A stretch of DNA of 64,000 bases. Origin: Gammaproteobacteria bacterium. GTDB lineage: Bacteria > Pseudomonadota > Gammaproteobacteria > Pseudomonadales > Pseudohongiellaceae. The notes under the pieces are model-generated. The model saw only the letters and a program-made list of their open reading frames with translations, searched no databases and was not told where the DNA came from. This document shows, in pieces, positions 53,187-62,592 of this stretch (position 1 is the stretch's first letter; each line of letters opens with the position of its first letter). The position numbers and the translations under genes were made by a program. Where the stretch lies: contig VYCF01000014.1 of NCBI GenBank assembly GCA_009844085.1, positions 1 through 64,000 on the forward strand, given 5' to 3'.

Positions 53187-53963
53187 ATGGCGGCGCCAGC
53201 CGTACCCGACTCGCCGGTCATCCTCATTTCCGACCTGCATTTGCAGGAATCGCGGCCCGACATCACGCGCGCGTTCGTAGATTTCGTCGCGGCCGTGTCC
53301 GCCGCCTGCCGGCGGTTTTTCATTCTCGGCGACCTTTTCGAACTATGGATCGGCGACGATGCCGAATCGGCGCTGGCGGACGAGGTCGCCGCCTCGCTGC
53401 AAGCGCTTGCCGCGCGCGGCGTGAAAATCCATCTCATGCACGGCAATCGCGACTTTCTGATCGGCGACGATTATGCCGCGCGTTGCGGCGGCGAACTCAT
53501 TTCCGAACCGTTCGAGCTCGAAGTCGATGGCGCACACTGGCTCCTGCTGCACGGGGACGCGCTTTGCATCGACGACACCGGCTACATGGAATTCCGCCGC
53601 ATGGTGAGAAATCCGGCCTGGCAGCGCGAATTCCTCTCACAGCCACTGGCCGAACGCCAGGCATGGGCCGACCGGGCCCGGGAGCAAAGCCAGGTCGCCA
53701 CCGCGGGCAAACCGGCCGAAATCATGGACGTCAATCACGGCGCCGTGCTCGATCTGATCCGCGACAGCGGTCGCCATCGGATCCTTCACGGACATACCCA
53801 TCGCCCGGCGGTGCACGAACTGCCCGAAGCCGGGCCGAGGCCGGACGAACCGGCCCTGCGGGTAGTCCTCGGCGACTGGGACCGCCAGGGCTGGTACGCC
53901 GCCATCGACGGCGCCCGGTTCACATTGCGGAATTTCCCCCTGGAAAGCGGGGCATCGATCTAA
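53187..53963 (+). CDS. lpxH: UDP-2,3-diacylglucosamine diphosphatase LpxH
   Basis: LpxH hydrolyses UDP-2,3-diacylglucosamine to lipid X in lipid A synthesis, at the inner face of the cytoplasmic membrane. The 258-residue product has the calcineurin-like metal motifs in order: ISDLHLQES, GDLFELWIGDDA, HGNRDFLIG, LLHGDALC and HGHTHRPAVH. E. coli LpxH is 240 residues. Its presence means the organism makes lipid A and has an outer membrane, in line with the TonB receptors. Its 3' end overlaps the convergent gene by 4 bases. Confidence 0.95.
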   Translation: MAAPAVPDSPVILISDLHLQESRPDITRAFVDFVAAVSAACRRFFILGDLFELWIGDDAESALADEVAASLQALAARGVKIHLMHGNRDFLIGDDYAARCGGELISEPFELEVDGAHWLLLHGDALCIDDTGYMEFRRMVRNPAWQREFLSQPLAERQAWADRAREQSQVATAGKPAEIMDVNHGAVLDLIRDSGRHRILHGHTHRPAVHELPEAGPRPDEPALRVVLGDWDRQGWYAAIDGARFTLRNFPLESGASI

Positions 53964-54433
53964 TACGGGACTGCTCCGGCCGCCTTGCGCCGGACAGGCG
54001 CGATGTAGCGGTCGAAATGGGCTTCGGCCAGTTGCAACAATTCTTCTTCGATCTGGATTGAAAGCTCAAACAGATCCCGGTCGGCGTATTCCGGCAGCAG
54101 GCGTACGCCGAAACTGTCGAGATCGTCGATTTCTTCCACACCCTTCTTTAGCAGGTTGTGCAGCCAGCACCAGGGCGACTGTTGCGGATTGCAGGGAATG
54201 CGCAGGCGGCGCAGGCCCGCCTGCAGGCGATCCGGCGCGCTGATGCTGAACCGGGTTTCTAGAATCTGGATATTCAGGCGTTCGATTCGCGCGAGCACGG
54301 CGTTCTTCGCGCCGCTGTCGTAGCCGTTCCAGTGGATCACTTCCTCAGCGTATCGCTTGCACCCCCGGCATACGCGGTCCCCCAGGGAAGTGGTGGAGCA
54401 GATACCTATACAGGGCGTCTTGACGTCTTTCAT
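53960..54433 (-). CDS. DUF1289 protein with unknown C-terminal region
   Basis: The N-terminal 50 residues form a DUF1289 domain, a small Cys-containing module ([33 protein letters not shown]). The remaining 100 residues contain an [23 protein letters not shown] segment and an amphipathic helix ([23 protein letters not shown]) that I do not recognise. The ATG at 54433 gives [12 protein letters not shown], the normal beginning of DUF1289. It is divergent from acnB by about 100 bases. The four cysteines suggest metal or Fe-S binding; no function is established. Confidence 0.75.
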   Translation of the reverse strand: MKDVKTPCIGICSTTSLGDRVCRGCKRYAEEVIHWNGYDSGAKNAVLARIERLNIQILETRFSISAPDRLQAGLRRLRIPCNPQQSPWCWLHNLLKKGVEEIDDLDSFGVRLLPEYADRDLFELSIQIEEELLQLAEAHFDRYIAPVRRKAAGAVPY

Positions 54434-54533
54434 CGCCGGCGCAAAGGACTGGACCCGGACATTGTACCGCATAGCCGCAAGACAAGCCGGGGTCTGTTCA
54501 CTTAAAATGGCAGGTTATTCGGAGGAATTCAGT

Positions 54534-57128
54534 TTGTTGCAAGAGTATCGAAAGCATGTCGCAGAACGGGCCGAACTCGGCATCGTTCCCCTTCCCCTTT
54601 CCGCGCAGCAAGTCGCCGAACTCGTGGAATTGCTAAAGAAACCGCCTGCCGGAGAAGAAGAATTCCTGCTCGACCTGATTTCCAACCGGGTTCCGCCCGG
54701 CGTCGACGAAGCCGCTTATGTGAAGGCGGGTTTTCTGTCCGCGATCGCCCGCGGCGAGGCGCAATCGCCCCTCATCGACCGCGGCAAGGCGGTGGAACTG
54801 CTCGGCACGATGCTTGGGGGATATAACGTCTCGACCCTCGTCGAACTGCTCGACGATGCCGAAATGGCCGCGTCCGCCGCGGACGAATTGAGCCACATCC
54901 TGCTGATTTTCGACGCCTTTCACGATATCGAGGAACGCGCCAACAAGGGCAACGAACACGCCCGGCGCGTCCTGCAAAGCTGGGCCGACGCCGAATGGTT
55001 CACCTCGCGTCCGCCTTTGCCGGAAAAGCTCACCATGACCGTGTTCAAGGTGCCCGGCGAAACCAATACCGACGATCTTTCTCCGGCCCAGGACGCCTGG
55101 TCGCGTCCCGATATTCCGCTGCACGCGCTGGCGATGTACAAGAATCCCCGCGAAGGCGTCACAAACGCGGTGGAACAGATTAACGAACTGGAAAAGAGCG
55201 GCCATCCGGTCGTGCTCGTGGGCGATGTCATGGGTACCGGATCGTCGCGCAAATCTGCCACCAATTCGGTGCTCTGGCACATCGGCGACGATATTCCCCA
55301 TGTTCCCAACAAGCGCTCGGGGGGCGTCTGCATCGGCGGCAAGATGGCGCCGATCTTCTTCAACACCATGGAAGACGCCGGCGCCCTGCCGCTCGAATGC
55401 GATGTCGACAGGCTCAATACCGGCGATGTCATCGACATCGACGCCTATGCGGGAACGATTCACGACCACGCCAGCGGCGAATTGCTGAGCGAATTCGAAC
55501 TGAAAACCGAGGTCCTGCTCGACGAAGTCCAGGCCGGCGGCAGGATTCCGCTGATCATCGGCCGCGGATTGACCGGCCGCGCGCGCGCCGCGCTCGAACT
55601 GCCGCCGGGTGACGCCTTTCGCTCACCCGTGACCGGCCAGGAATCGGACAAGGGATATACCCTCGCCCAGAAGATGGTCGGCCGGGCCTGCGGCGTCGAA
55701 GGCGTGCGCCCAGGCAGCTATTGCGAGCCGCACATGACCACCGTCGGCAGCCAGGACACCACCGGCCCGATGACCCGGGACGAATTGAAGGATCTGGCCT
55801 GTCTCGGCTTTTCCGCCGACCTGGTGATGCAATCCTTCTGCCATACGGCGGCCTATCCCAAGCCGGTGGATATCGAGACCCAGCACTCGCTGCCGAGTTT
55901 TTTCCAGACCCGGGGCGGCGTTTCCCTGCGTCCCGGAGACGGCATCATCCATAGCTGGATGAATCGCATGTTGCTGCCGGACACCGTCGGCACCGGCGGC
56001 GACTCGCATACCCGTTTCCCCATCGGTATTTCCTTTCCGGCAGGCTCGGGCCTCGTCGCCTTCGCCGCCGCCACCGGCGTCATGCCGCTCGACATGCCGG
56101 AATCGGTACTCGTCCGTTTCAAGGGCGAAATGCAGCCGGGCATCACCTTGCGCGACCTCGTCAACGCGATTCCCTACGCGGCGATTCAATCCGGCGACCT
56201 GACCATCGCCAAGAAAGGCAAGAAGAACATCTTCTCCGGCCGGGTGCTTGAGATCGAAGGCCTGCCCAAATTGAAAGTCGAGCAGGCTTTCGAAATATCC
56301 GACGCCTCCGCTGAGCGCTCGGCAGGAGGCTGCACGATCCTGCTCGACGAGGAGCCGATCGTCGAATATCTCAAGTCGAACGTCACCTTGCTGCGCTGGA
56401 TGATCGACAATCATTACGGCGACGCGCGCACGCTCGAACGGCGTACGCGGCAGATGGAGGAATGGCTGGAGAATCCGGTTTTGCTGCAGCCCGACCCGGA
56501 CGCCGAGTACCACAAGGTGCTCGAGATCGATCTCAACGAGATTACCGAACCCCTGCTCGCCTGTCCGAACGACCCCGACGACATCAAGCCGCTGTCCGCG
56601 GTGGCGGGAACGAAGATCGACGAGGTCTTCATCGGTTCCTGCATGACCAATATCGGTCATTTCCGCGCCGCCGGCGAAGTGCTGCAACGGGTGGAGCCGC
56701 CCTTGCCGACCCGACTCTGGATCGCGCCGCCGACCCGAATGGACGAACACCAGTTGATCAGCGAAGGCGTTTACAGCATTTTCGGCGTTTCCGGCGCGCG
56801 CACCGAACTGCCGGGCTGCTCGCTGTGCATGGGCAACCAGGCCCGGGTGGCGCCCAATTCGACGGTCGTCTCGACTTCGACCCGGAACTTTCCGAACCGG
56901 CTCGGACAAGGAGCCAACGTATTCCTCGCCTCTTCGGAACTGTCCGCGGTCAGCGCGGCGCTAGGCAGGATTCCGACCATGGACGAATACATGGCGCACA
57001 TGAAGCCGATCGACACCATGGCGGACAATATCTACCGCTATCTCAACTTCAACGAGATCGAATCCTTCATGGAAGCCGCCGAACGAGCCAAGTCGATCCC
57101 GCTGACCAATATCGCCGAAGTCGCCTAG
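54534..57128 (+). CDS. acnB: Bifunctional aconitate hydratase B / 2-methylisocitrate dehydratase
   Basis: AcnB interconverts citrate and isocitrate in the TCA cycle. The 864-residue product (E. coli 865) has the N-terminal HEAT-like domain ([12 protein letters not shown]) and the swivel domain ([19 protein letters not shown]). The [4Fe-4S] cysteines are in [15 protein letters not shown] and [12 protein letters not shown] place the start at a TTG because GGAGG lies 8 bases upstream and the protein then begins [11 protein letters not shown], aligning with E. coli [11 protein letters not shown]. In-frame ATGs at 54507 and further upstream would add residues absent from the family. Confidence 0.95.
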   Translation: MLQEYRKHVAERAELGIVPLPLSAQQVAELVELLKKPPAGEEEFLLDLISNRVPPGVDEAAYVKAGFLSAIARGEAQSPLIDRGKAVELLGTMLGGYNVSTLVELLDDAEMAASAADELSHILLIFDAFHDIEERANKGNEHARRVLQSWADAEWFTSRPPLPEKLTMTVFKVPGETNTDDLSPAQDAWSRPDIPLHALAMYKNPREGVTNAVEQINELEKSGHPVVLVGDVMGTGSSRKSATNSVLWHIGDDIPHVPNKRSGGVCIGGKMAPIFFNTMEDAGALPLECDVDRLNTGDVIDIDAYAGTIHDHASGELLSEFELKTEVLLDEVQAGGRIPLIIGRGLTGRARAALELPPGDAFRSPVTGQESDKGYTLAQKMVGRACGVEGVRPGSYCEPHMTTVGSQDTTGPMTRDELKDLACLGFSADLVMQSFCHTAAYPKPVDIETQHSLPSFFQTRGGVSLRPGDGIIHSWMNRMLLPDTVGTGGDSHTRFPIGISFPAGSGLVAFAAATGVMPLDMPESVLVRFKGEMQPGITLRDLVNAIPYAAIQSGDLTIAKKGKKNIFSGRVLEIEGLPKLKVEQAFEISDASAERSAGGCTILLDEEPIVEYLKSNVTLLRWMIDNHYGDARTLERRTRQMEEWLENPVLLQPDPDAEYHKVLEIDLNEITEPLLACPNDPDDIKPLSAVAGTKIDEVFIGSCMTNIGHFRAAGEVLQRVEPPLPTRLWIAPPTRMDEHQLISEGVYSIFGVSGARTELPGCSLCMGNQARVAPNSTVVSTSTRNFPNRLGQGANVFLASSELSAVSAALGRIPTMDEYMAHMKPIDTMADNIYRYLNFNEIESFMEAAERAKSIPLTNIAEVA

Positions 57129-59815
57129 ACGCTTTTCTGCACAATTTCGCTGACGTCCCTGGAGACGCCTTCGCGGTCGCCGATGCGGCGCAGTTGTTCG
57201 CGCATCATCTGCTGGCGTTCTGCGTCGAACTTGCGCCAGCGCGTCAGCGGGGTGATCAGCCGCGCGGCGATCTGCGGATTGATCGCATCGAGTTGCATGG
57301 CCTGTTCGCCGAGGAATTCGTAGCCTGCGCCGGAGGCGTCATGGAAATTGATGTGGTTCTGGCCGCAGAAGGCGCCGATCACCGCGCGCACCTTATTCGG
57401 ATTGCGGATTTCGAAATCGGGATGGCGCAACAACCCCTGCACTTGCGCCAGGGCGCCCGGATGGGGACGGGTCGCCTGCAGGCTGAACCATTGGTCTACC
57501 ACCAACGGCTCATCGCGCCATCGCTCGTGGAATTCGGCCAGCGCCGTCTTGAAAACACCCTCGCCCGGGCGGCTGTGGGTCAATATCTGCAAGGCGGCGA
57601 ACTGGTCGGTCATGTTGTCGGCCTGCTCGAACTGGCGCTGGCAGCGATCGAGCCACTCCTGCTCGCCGGTCCGGACGAGGGCCGACAGGGCGAGATTGCG
57701 TAGCGACCGGGCGGCGATCGATTCGGCATCTGCCCGATAATCGCCGGTGGCGGGAATGCTTTCGAACAGTCCCGCCAGCAACTTCCGGTGGGAATCGGCG
57801 AGTCCGTCGAGCAGGAATTCCCGTACTGCATGAATCGCCTCGACGTCAGCGGTTTCAGCCTGCTCGATCAGATAGCTTTCGGCCGGCAGGCGCAGCAATT
57901 CGGCGAGCATGGCACGGTCGGCTTCCGCCCCGGAAGCGACCGCCTCGCCGAGAATGTTCCCATGCGCCTCGCGCAGAATCTCCGGCAAGCGCAGCTTGCC
58001 GCCAGCGCGGAATTCGTCCTGCAATTCCCGCATGAGCATCAAGGCCAGTTCCTGGCCGGCGTTCCAGCGATTGAAGCCGTCGCTGTCGTGACTCATCAGG
58101 AACAGCAGGTCTTCGGGCCTGTAGTCGTATCTGAGCCGCACCGGCGCGCTGAAACCGCGCAAGAGCGAAGGCACGGGAGGCTCGGCCACGTCCTCGAACA
58201 CGAATGTCTGCTCCGGCTCGGCGACCGCCAGCACGCGGTCGGTCCCGGCTGGCGCGGGCTCATCCTGCAATCGCAACGGAACTTCCCCGCCCGCCGGGTC
58301 GAGCAGGCCCATGCGCAAGGGAATATGAAACGGGTTCTTGCTCTCCTGGCCTGGCGTCGGCGGGCAGGACTGGCGCACGCGCAATTCGAATCGCTGCCGC
58401 TGCGCATCGTGACGGCCTTCGATTTCGAGCAGCGGCGTGCCGGCCTGGCGATACCAGTTGCGGAATTGCCGCAAATCGATTCCTCCGGCTTCTTCCATTG
58501 CCGCGACGAATTCCTCGATCGTCACCGCCTGCCCGTCGTGCCGCTCGAAATACAGATCGGCGCCGGCGCGGAAGCGCTCGGGGCCGAGCAGATTGCTGAT
58601 CATGCGCACGACTTCGGCGCCTTTCTCGTATATCGTTACGGTATAGAAATTCGAGATTTCCATGTAGGAATCGGGCTGCACCGAATGCGCCATGGGACCG
58701 CTGTCCTCGGCGAATTGCACCGAGCGCAGAAAGGCCACGTCCTGCACGCGCTTGACCGTGCGCGAATTCATGTCGGCGCTGAATTCGCTGTCGCGGAATA
58801 CCGTAAACCCTTCCTTGAGGCTCAACTGGAACCAGTCGCGGCAGGTGACGCGGTTGCCCGACCAGTTATGGAAATATTCATGGGCGACCACGGCTTCCAC
58901 GCGCTGGAAGGCCCAGTCGGTCTGGGTCACGGAATTGGCCAGGATGCAGGAGGTGTTGAAGATATTCAGGCCCTTGTTTTCCATCGCGCCCATGTTGAAA
59001 TCGTCGACCGCGACGATCATGAAGACGTCGAGATCGTATTCGCGCCCGTATTTTTCCTCGTCCCAGCGCATCGCCTTTTTCAGCGAGACCATGGCGTGAT
59101 CGCATTTGTCGAGATCCTTGGGCTCGACGAAGATGCGCAATTGCACCTCGCGGCCCGAGGCCGTGGTGAAACTGTCGTCGAGACTGACGAGATCTCCGGC
59201 CACCAGGGCGAACAGGTAACTCGGCTTGGGAAAGGGGTCCTCCCAGGTGCGCCAATGCCGTGCCGGATCTTCGCATTCGCCCTCGGCGACGCAATTGCCG
59301 TTGGACAGCAACACGGGATACCTGTCGCGCTCGGCCCGGATCGTCGTGGTGAATTTCGACATCACGTCGGGTCGGTCGAGGTACCAGGTGATGCGGCGAA
59401 ATCCCTCCGCCTCGCATTGCGTGCAGAACATCTTGCGCGACTTGTACAGGCCTTCCAGGGCGGTATTGTTCTGCGGCTCGATCCGGGTGCGGCAATAGAG
59501 CATGAAGCGGTCGGCGCCGCCGGACGCCAGCGAGCGCAAGTTCGGTATCCGCAGGCTTTCCTCTTCGAGCGCGAAATCGGAAGCGTCCAGCACCCGCTCG
59601 TCGAGCCGCAATTCCTCGAGCAGAAGTTCGCGTCCGTGCAGAACCAGCATGTCTTCGTCCGCGCCGCTGAAATCCGGGTTGCGCCTGAATTGCAGTTTCG
59701 CCTCCACTACCGCATGGGTCTCGTACAGGTCGAAATCGAGTTCCGTACTTTCGATGGTGAACGGCGGCGGCCGATAGTCATGCAGATACGTGGTGCGTGC
59801 CTGTGCGTCTTTCAT
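57125..59815 (-). CDS. pepN: Aminopeptidase N
   Basis: An M1-family zinc aminopeptidase of 896 residues (E. coli PepN 870), cytoplasmic. The GAMEN exopeptidase motif ([10 protein letters not shown]) and the zinc motif HEYFHNW with its downstream glutamate ([12 protein letters not shown]) are intact. The four-domain plan is complete, ending in the helical superhelix ([12 protein letters not shown]). It is the last gene of the nadK-rhomboid-DUF2797-pepN group, and it overlaps acnB tail-to-tail by 4 bases. Confidence 0.96.
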   Translation of the reverse strand: MKDAQARTTYLHDYRPPPFTIESTELDFDLYETHAVVEAKLQFRRNPDFSGADEDMLVLHGRELLLEELRLDERVLDASDFALEEESLRIPNLRSLASGGADRFMLYCRTRIEPQNNTALEGLYKSRKMFCTQCEAEGFRRITWYLDRPDVMSKFTTTIRAERDRYPVLLSNGNCVAEGECEDPARHWRTWEDPFPKPSYLFALVAGDLVSLDDSFTTASGREVQLRIFVEPKDLDKCDHAMVSLKKAMRWDEEKYGREYDLDVFMIVAVDDFNMGAMENKGLNIFNTSCILANSVTQTDWAFQRVEAVVAHEYFHNWSGNRVTCRDWFQLSLKEGFTVFRDSEFSADMNSRTVKRVQDVAFLRSVQFAEDSGPMAHSVQPDSYMEISNFYTVTIYEKGAEVVRMISNLLGPERFRAGADLYFERHDGQAVTIEEFVAAMEEAGGIDLRQFRNWYRQAGTPLLEIEGRHDAQRQRFELRVRQSCPPTPGQESKNPFHIPLRMGLLDPAGGEVPLRLQDEPAPAGTDRVLAVAEPEQTFVFEDVAEPPVPSLLRGFSAPVRLRYDYRPEDLLFLMSHDSDGFNRWNAGQELALMLMRELQDEFRAGGKLRLPEILREAHGNILGEAVASGAEADRAMLAELLRLPAESYLIEQAETADVEAIHAVREFLLDGLADSHRKLLAGLFESIPATGDYRADAESIAARSLRNLALSALVRTGEQEWLDRCQRQFEQADNMTDQFAALQILTHSRPGEGVFKTALAEFHERWRDEPLVVDQWFSLQATRPHPGALAQVQGLLRHPDFEIRNPNKVRAVIGAFCGQNHINFHDASGAGYEFLGEQAMQLDAINPQIAARLITPLTRWRKFDAERQQMMREQLRRIGDREGVSRDVSEIVQKSV

Positions 59816-59878
59816 CAGGAACTGGTTCCTTTCCGTTGCAACTGTGTTGGAGTTCTTTGCCTTCGCCGGCTCATGCGA

Positions 59879-60736
59879 TCAGGACGGGAGCCTCAGTTCG
59901 ATTTCATAGCCGGCGAAGCGGCGCAGGTTGATCACGCCCTGGTCGAAGATCAGGTATTGGCCCTTGATGCCTTGCAGGATTCCGCCGACCAACGGCTCCT
60001 TGTCGAAATTGAAGGAATTCAGCCTGGCCGGGTATTCGAGCACCGGATAGCGGATTTCCACCGGATCGAGGCCGGTCAGGACGCTGATGGCGAAGAAGCC
60101 GAAACGCTCGGAGAGATCGTCGATGCCGGTCTTGCAGATCTCGATCAGGCGCTCTTTCTCCGCGAGCAGATCGAGCGGCTCGGCGGTGCCCTTGAGCATG
60201 TCGCGCCAGTTGGTCTTGTCGGCCACTTCCTGCTTGAAAAGCACTTCGAGATAGCCCGATTGCATGCGGCTGCGGACGCGGATGATCGCCAGCGCCTGGG
60301 TCGCCCCCTGGTCGATCCAGCGGGTCGGCACTTGCACGGCGCGCGTGATTCCGACCTTGAGGCCGGAGGAATTGGCGAGATAGACGATATGGTCGCGCAT
60401 GCAGACGCGCTCGCCCCAGTCGGGTTCGCGGCAGGTGCCCTGGTCGAAATGGCATTTTTCCGGATGGATGATGCAGGAATCACATTGCGCGAGCTTGCGG
60501 AAGCAGGGGTAGCAATAGCCCTGGTTGAAACTCTTGGCGGTCTTGCGGCCGCAATGGACGCAGAAGATGCGGCCGGTATGGGCGAGTTGCACCGATTGGC
60601 CAATCATCGCGTTGAGCGGCACCCGTTCTTCGGAAAGCACCATGCTGTAGGCGACGGGTTCTTCGAGGCGGCTTTCCATTTTGCGCATGGTGCCGCAGGC
60701 CGCGGTGCGAAGTGCGTTGTCCTGTAGATCGAGCAT
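59879..60736 (-). CDS. DUF2797 protein
   Basis: A 285-residue protein with several Cys pairs that look like zinc or Fe-S knuckles (FCVHCGRKT, GYCYPCFRKLAQCDSC, HPEKCHFDQGTCREP). It then has a GIY-like segment (HIVYLANSSGLKVGITR) and a C-terminal LVGGILQGIKGQYLIFDQGVINLRRF stretch, all typical of DUF2797. The HIVYLANSSGLKVGITR part resembles GIY-YIG nuclease cores, though catalytic function is not shown. The ATG lies one base from the rhomboid stop. Confidence 0.82.
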   Translation of the reverse strand: MLDLQDNALRTAACGTMRKMESRLEEPVAYSMVLSEERVPLNAMIGQSVQLAHTGRIFCVHCGRKTAKSFNQGYCYPCFRKLAQCDSCIIHPEKCHFDQGTCREPDWGERVCMRDHIVYLANSSGLKVGITRAVQVPTRWIDQGATQALAIIRVRSRMQSGYLEVLFKQEVADKTNWRDMLKGTAEPLDLLAEKERLIEICKTGIDDLSERFGFFAISVLTGLDPVEIRYPVLEYPARLNSFNFDKEPLVGGILQGIKGQYLIFDQGVINLRRFAGYEIELRLPS

Positions 60737-60737
60737 G

Positions 60738-61616
60738 TCAGTTATCGAGTCCCCCGCCGCGGGCGTTCCCGCGTCTGCGCATTGCAGCCGCCACAACAAT
60801 ACCGAGGAACAGTCCCGCGAGCAATCCGCCGATATGCGCCGCGGTGGCGATCCAGGACGAGGCGAGCAACTCCATCGCCACGAGCATGAATACGAAAACC
60901 ATGAACATCTGGTCGCTGAGAATCGGTCTGCCGCCGGGCAGCATCTTCTGCATTACCCAGGCGAAGCCGAGCAGGCCGTAAACCACGCCGGACATGCCGC
61001 CGAAATTGTTGCCGCCGCCAAGCAGGTATTGCGCCGTGTTCGCGGTGAACGACGTGAACAGAATCGCGGCCGGGTAGAGCCAGCGCGGCCGCCGCGGCTC
61101 GAGTTGCCGGCCGAAATACCATAGCCACAACATGTTGAAGACCAGGTGCAATTCGCCGAAATGCAGGAACATCGGCGTCAGCGTGCGCGCCATCAGCACC
61201 GGATTGACGATATCGCCGAGCAATGCGCCGAGGCTGTCGGGCGCCAACAGTGGATAGAACAGGAAGTCCACCCGCCAGACCTGCATGCCGAGCCGGCTTA
61301 AAACCGCGACCAGCGCGCAGGCGAGCATCAGCGAGATCGTGATCGGGCAAAGCCATACTTCACGCACGAAGGCGTTCAGCATTCGGCCGGGCCGGAACAG
61401 GGGTTGTCTTGTGGGCTCGGGCGCTTGCTGTTCGCGCTCGAGTTCGCTCCATTGCGCCAGGGCGTCGCGAACCATGCGCGATTCCGATTCGGTCGGCGTC
61501 CAGATCACCTGCCGGCCCGATTCCTCGATGATGCGATGCCGCACGCCCTGGTGCGTAAGCGCCTGGCTGAAAGCGAGCAGATCGACATCGATCGGCAGAC
61601 TGGCAGCCTTAATCAT
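60738..61616 (-). CDS. Rhomboid-family intramembrane serine protease (GlpG-like)
   Basis: A 292-residue membrane protein with a soluble N-terminal domain (about 1-75) like GlpG and six transmembrane helices. The catalytic serine is in GGMSGVVYGL and the catalytic histidine in TAAHIGGLLAG; the upstream HFGELHLVFNMLWLWYFG carries the conserved HxxxN motif. It cleaves membrane proteins within the lipid bilayer. The gene starts inside the 3' end of nadK (8-base overlap). Confidence 0.9.
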   Translation of the reverse strand: MIKAASLPIDVDLLAFSQALTHQGVRHRIIEESGRQVIWTPTESESRMVRDALAQWSELEREQQAPEPTRQPLFRPGRMLNAFVREVWLCPITISLMLACALVAVLSRLGMQVWRVDFLFYPLLAPDSLGALLGDIVNPVLMARTLTPMFLHFGELHLVFNMLWLWYFGRQLEPRRPRWLYPAAILFTSFTANTAQYLLGGGNNFGGMSGVVYGLLGFAWVMQKMLPGGRPILSDQMFMVFVFMLVAMELLASSWIATAAHIGGLLAGLFLGIVVAAAMRRRGNARGGGLDN

Positions 61617-62502
61617 CTGTCCGGTTGGAATTGGCCAGGCGACTGCCCCAGCCGAGCTTGCTGCGGCAGGCCTGGTAACTGGTGTAGTCGAGGGGATGGA
61701 TCAACTTGAGAAAAGTCGAATTCTTGCGCACGAAGATTTCGTCGCCGGCGCGGGCCGTATAGCGCACCTGCCCGTCGCAACTCAATTGCGGCTCAAGTTC
61801 TTCCTTCGCCCCGACCACCAGGCGGATCTCGCTGCCGCCGTCCACTACCAGGGGGCGGCTGCTCAGAGAATGCGGATACATCGGTACGAGCACGAGTGCG
61901 TCGAGCCGGGGATGCATGATCGGCCCGCCCGCGGAAAGCGCGTAAGCCGTTGAGCCGGTCGGCGTCGCCACGATGAGTCCGTCGGATTCCTGGCTATAGA
62001 CGAATTGCCCGTCGATGAACAACTCGAAGGAAATCATCTGCGCGGCCTTTCCCGGGTGCAGCACGATATCGTTCAGGGCGCGGCCGACCGCCTGACTGCT
62101 GCCTTCCCGGACCACTTCGGCGTCGAGCAGAAACCGGTCCTCGCTGACGAAATTGCCATCCAGGAATTCGCCGATGCGTTGTTCGAGTTCGTCCGGCAGC
62201 ACATCGGTCAGAAAGCCGAGGCGGCCGCGATTGACGCCGATTACCGGCGTATCGAAGACATGTTTCGCCACATGCAGGAGGCTGCCGTCGCCGCCGACGA
62301 CGATGACGAGATCGCAATGACTCGCCAGCTCCTCCACCGGAACTGCCCGCGCCTTCGGCAATTGCATCATGCCGGCGGTAACGTCGTCGAAGACGATCTT
62401 GCGGCCCTTGCCTTCGAGGAAAGAAATCAGCCGTTGCAGGGTTTCCACGGCGCCGTTGTGGCCGGGCCGTCCTATCGCGCCAATGCTGGTGAATTCCGCC
62501 AT
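61609..62502 (-). CDS. nadK: NAD kinase
   Basis: NAD kinase phosphorylates NAD to NADP. The 297-residue product has the diagnostic GGDGSLLHVAK, NRGRLGFLTDV and TPTGSTAYALSAGGPI motifs. The ATG at 62502 (MAEFTSIGAIGRPG) fits the family N-terminus; an upstream in-frame start would overlap the -10 box. First gene of the group that continues with the rhomboid, DUF2797 and pepN. Confidence 0.95.
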   Translation of the reverse strand: MAEFTSIGAIGRPGHNGAVETLQRLISFLEGKGRKIVFDDVTAGMMQLPKARAVPVEELASHCDLVIVVGGDGSLLHVAKHVFDTPVIGVNRGRLGFLTDVLPDELEQRIGEFLDGNFVSEDRFLLDAEVVREGSSQAVGRALNDIVLHPGKAAQMISFELFIDGQFVYSQESDGLIVATPTGSTAYALSAGGPIMHPRLDALVLVPMYPHSLSSRPLVVDGGSEIRLVVGAKEELEPQLSCDGQVRYTARAGDEIFVRKNSTFLKLIHPLDYTSYQACRSKLGWGSRLANSNRTDD

Positions 62503-62548
62503 GTCGCCAAACCGGGCCGGGCCGCGGGGAAGCCGCCAAGGGGCATGG

Positions 62549-62557
62549 AGTATAGCA
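62549..62557 (-). promoter_or_regulatory. Extended -10 promoter of nadK
   Basis: TGC followed by TATACT on the minus strand is a good extended -10 element, 47 bases upstream of the nadK ATG. A TTGACC lies 21 bases upstream of the -10, too far for a normal -35. Confidence 0.4.
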
Positions 62558-62592
62558 CGCGACACCATTTCGGCCGGTCAATACCGCCGCGG

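Noticed and set aside
57788-60727. 979-codon plus-strand open frame opposite pepN and the DUF2797 gene
   Set aside because: Runs across two real genes on the other strand and has antisense composition.
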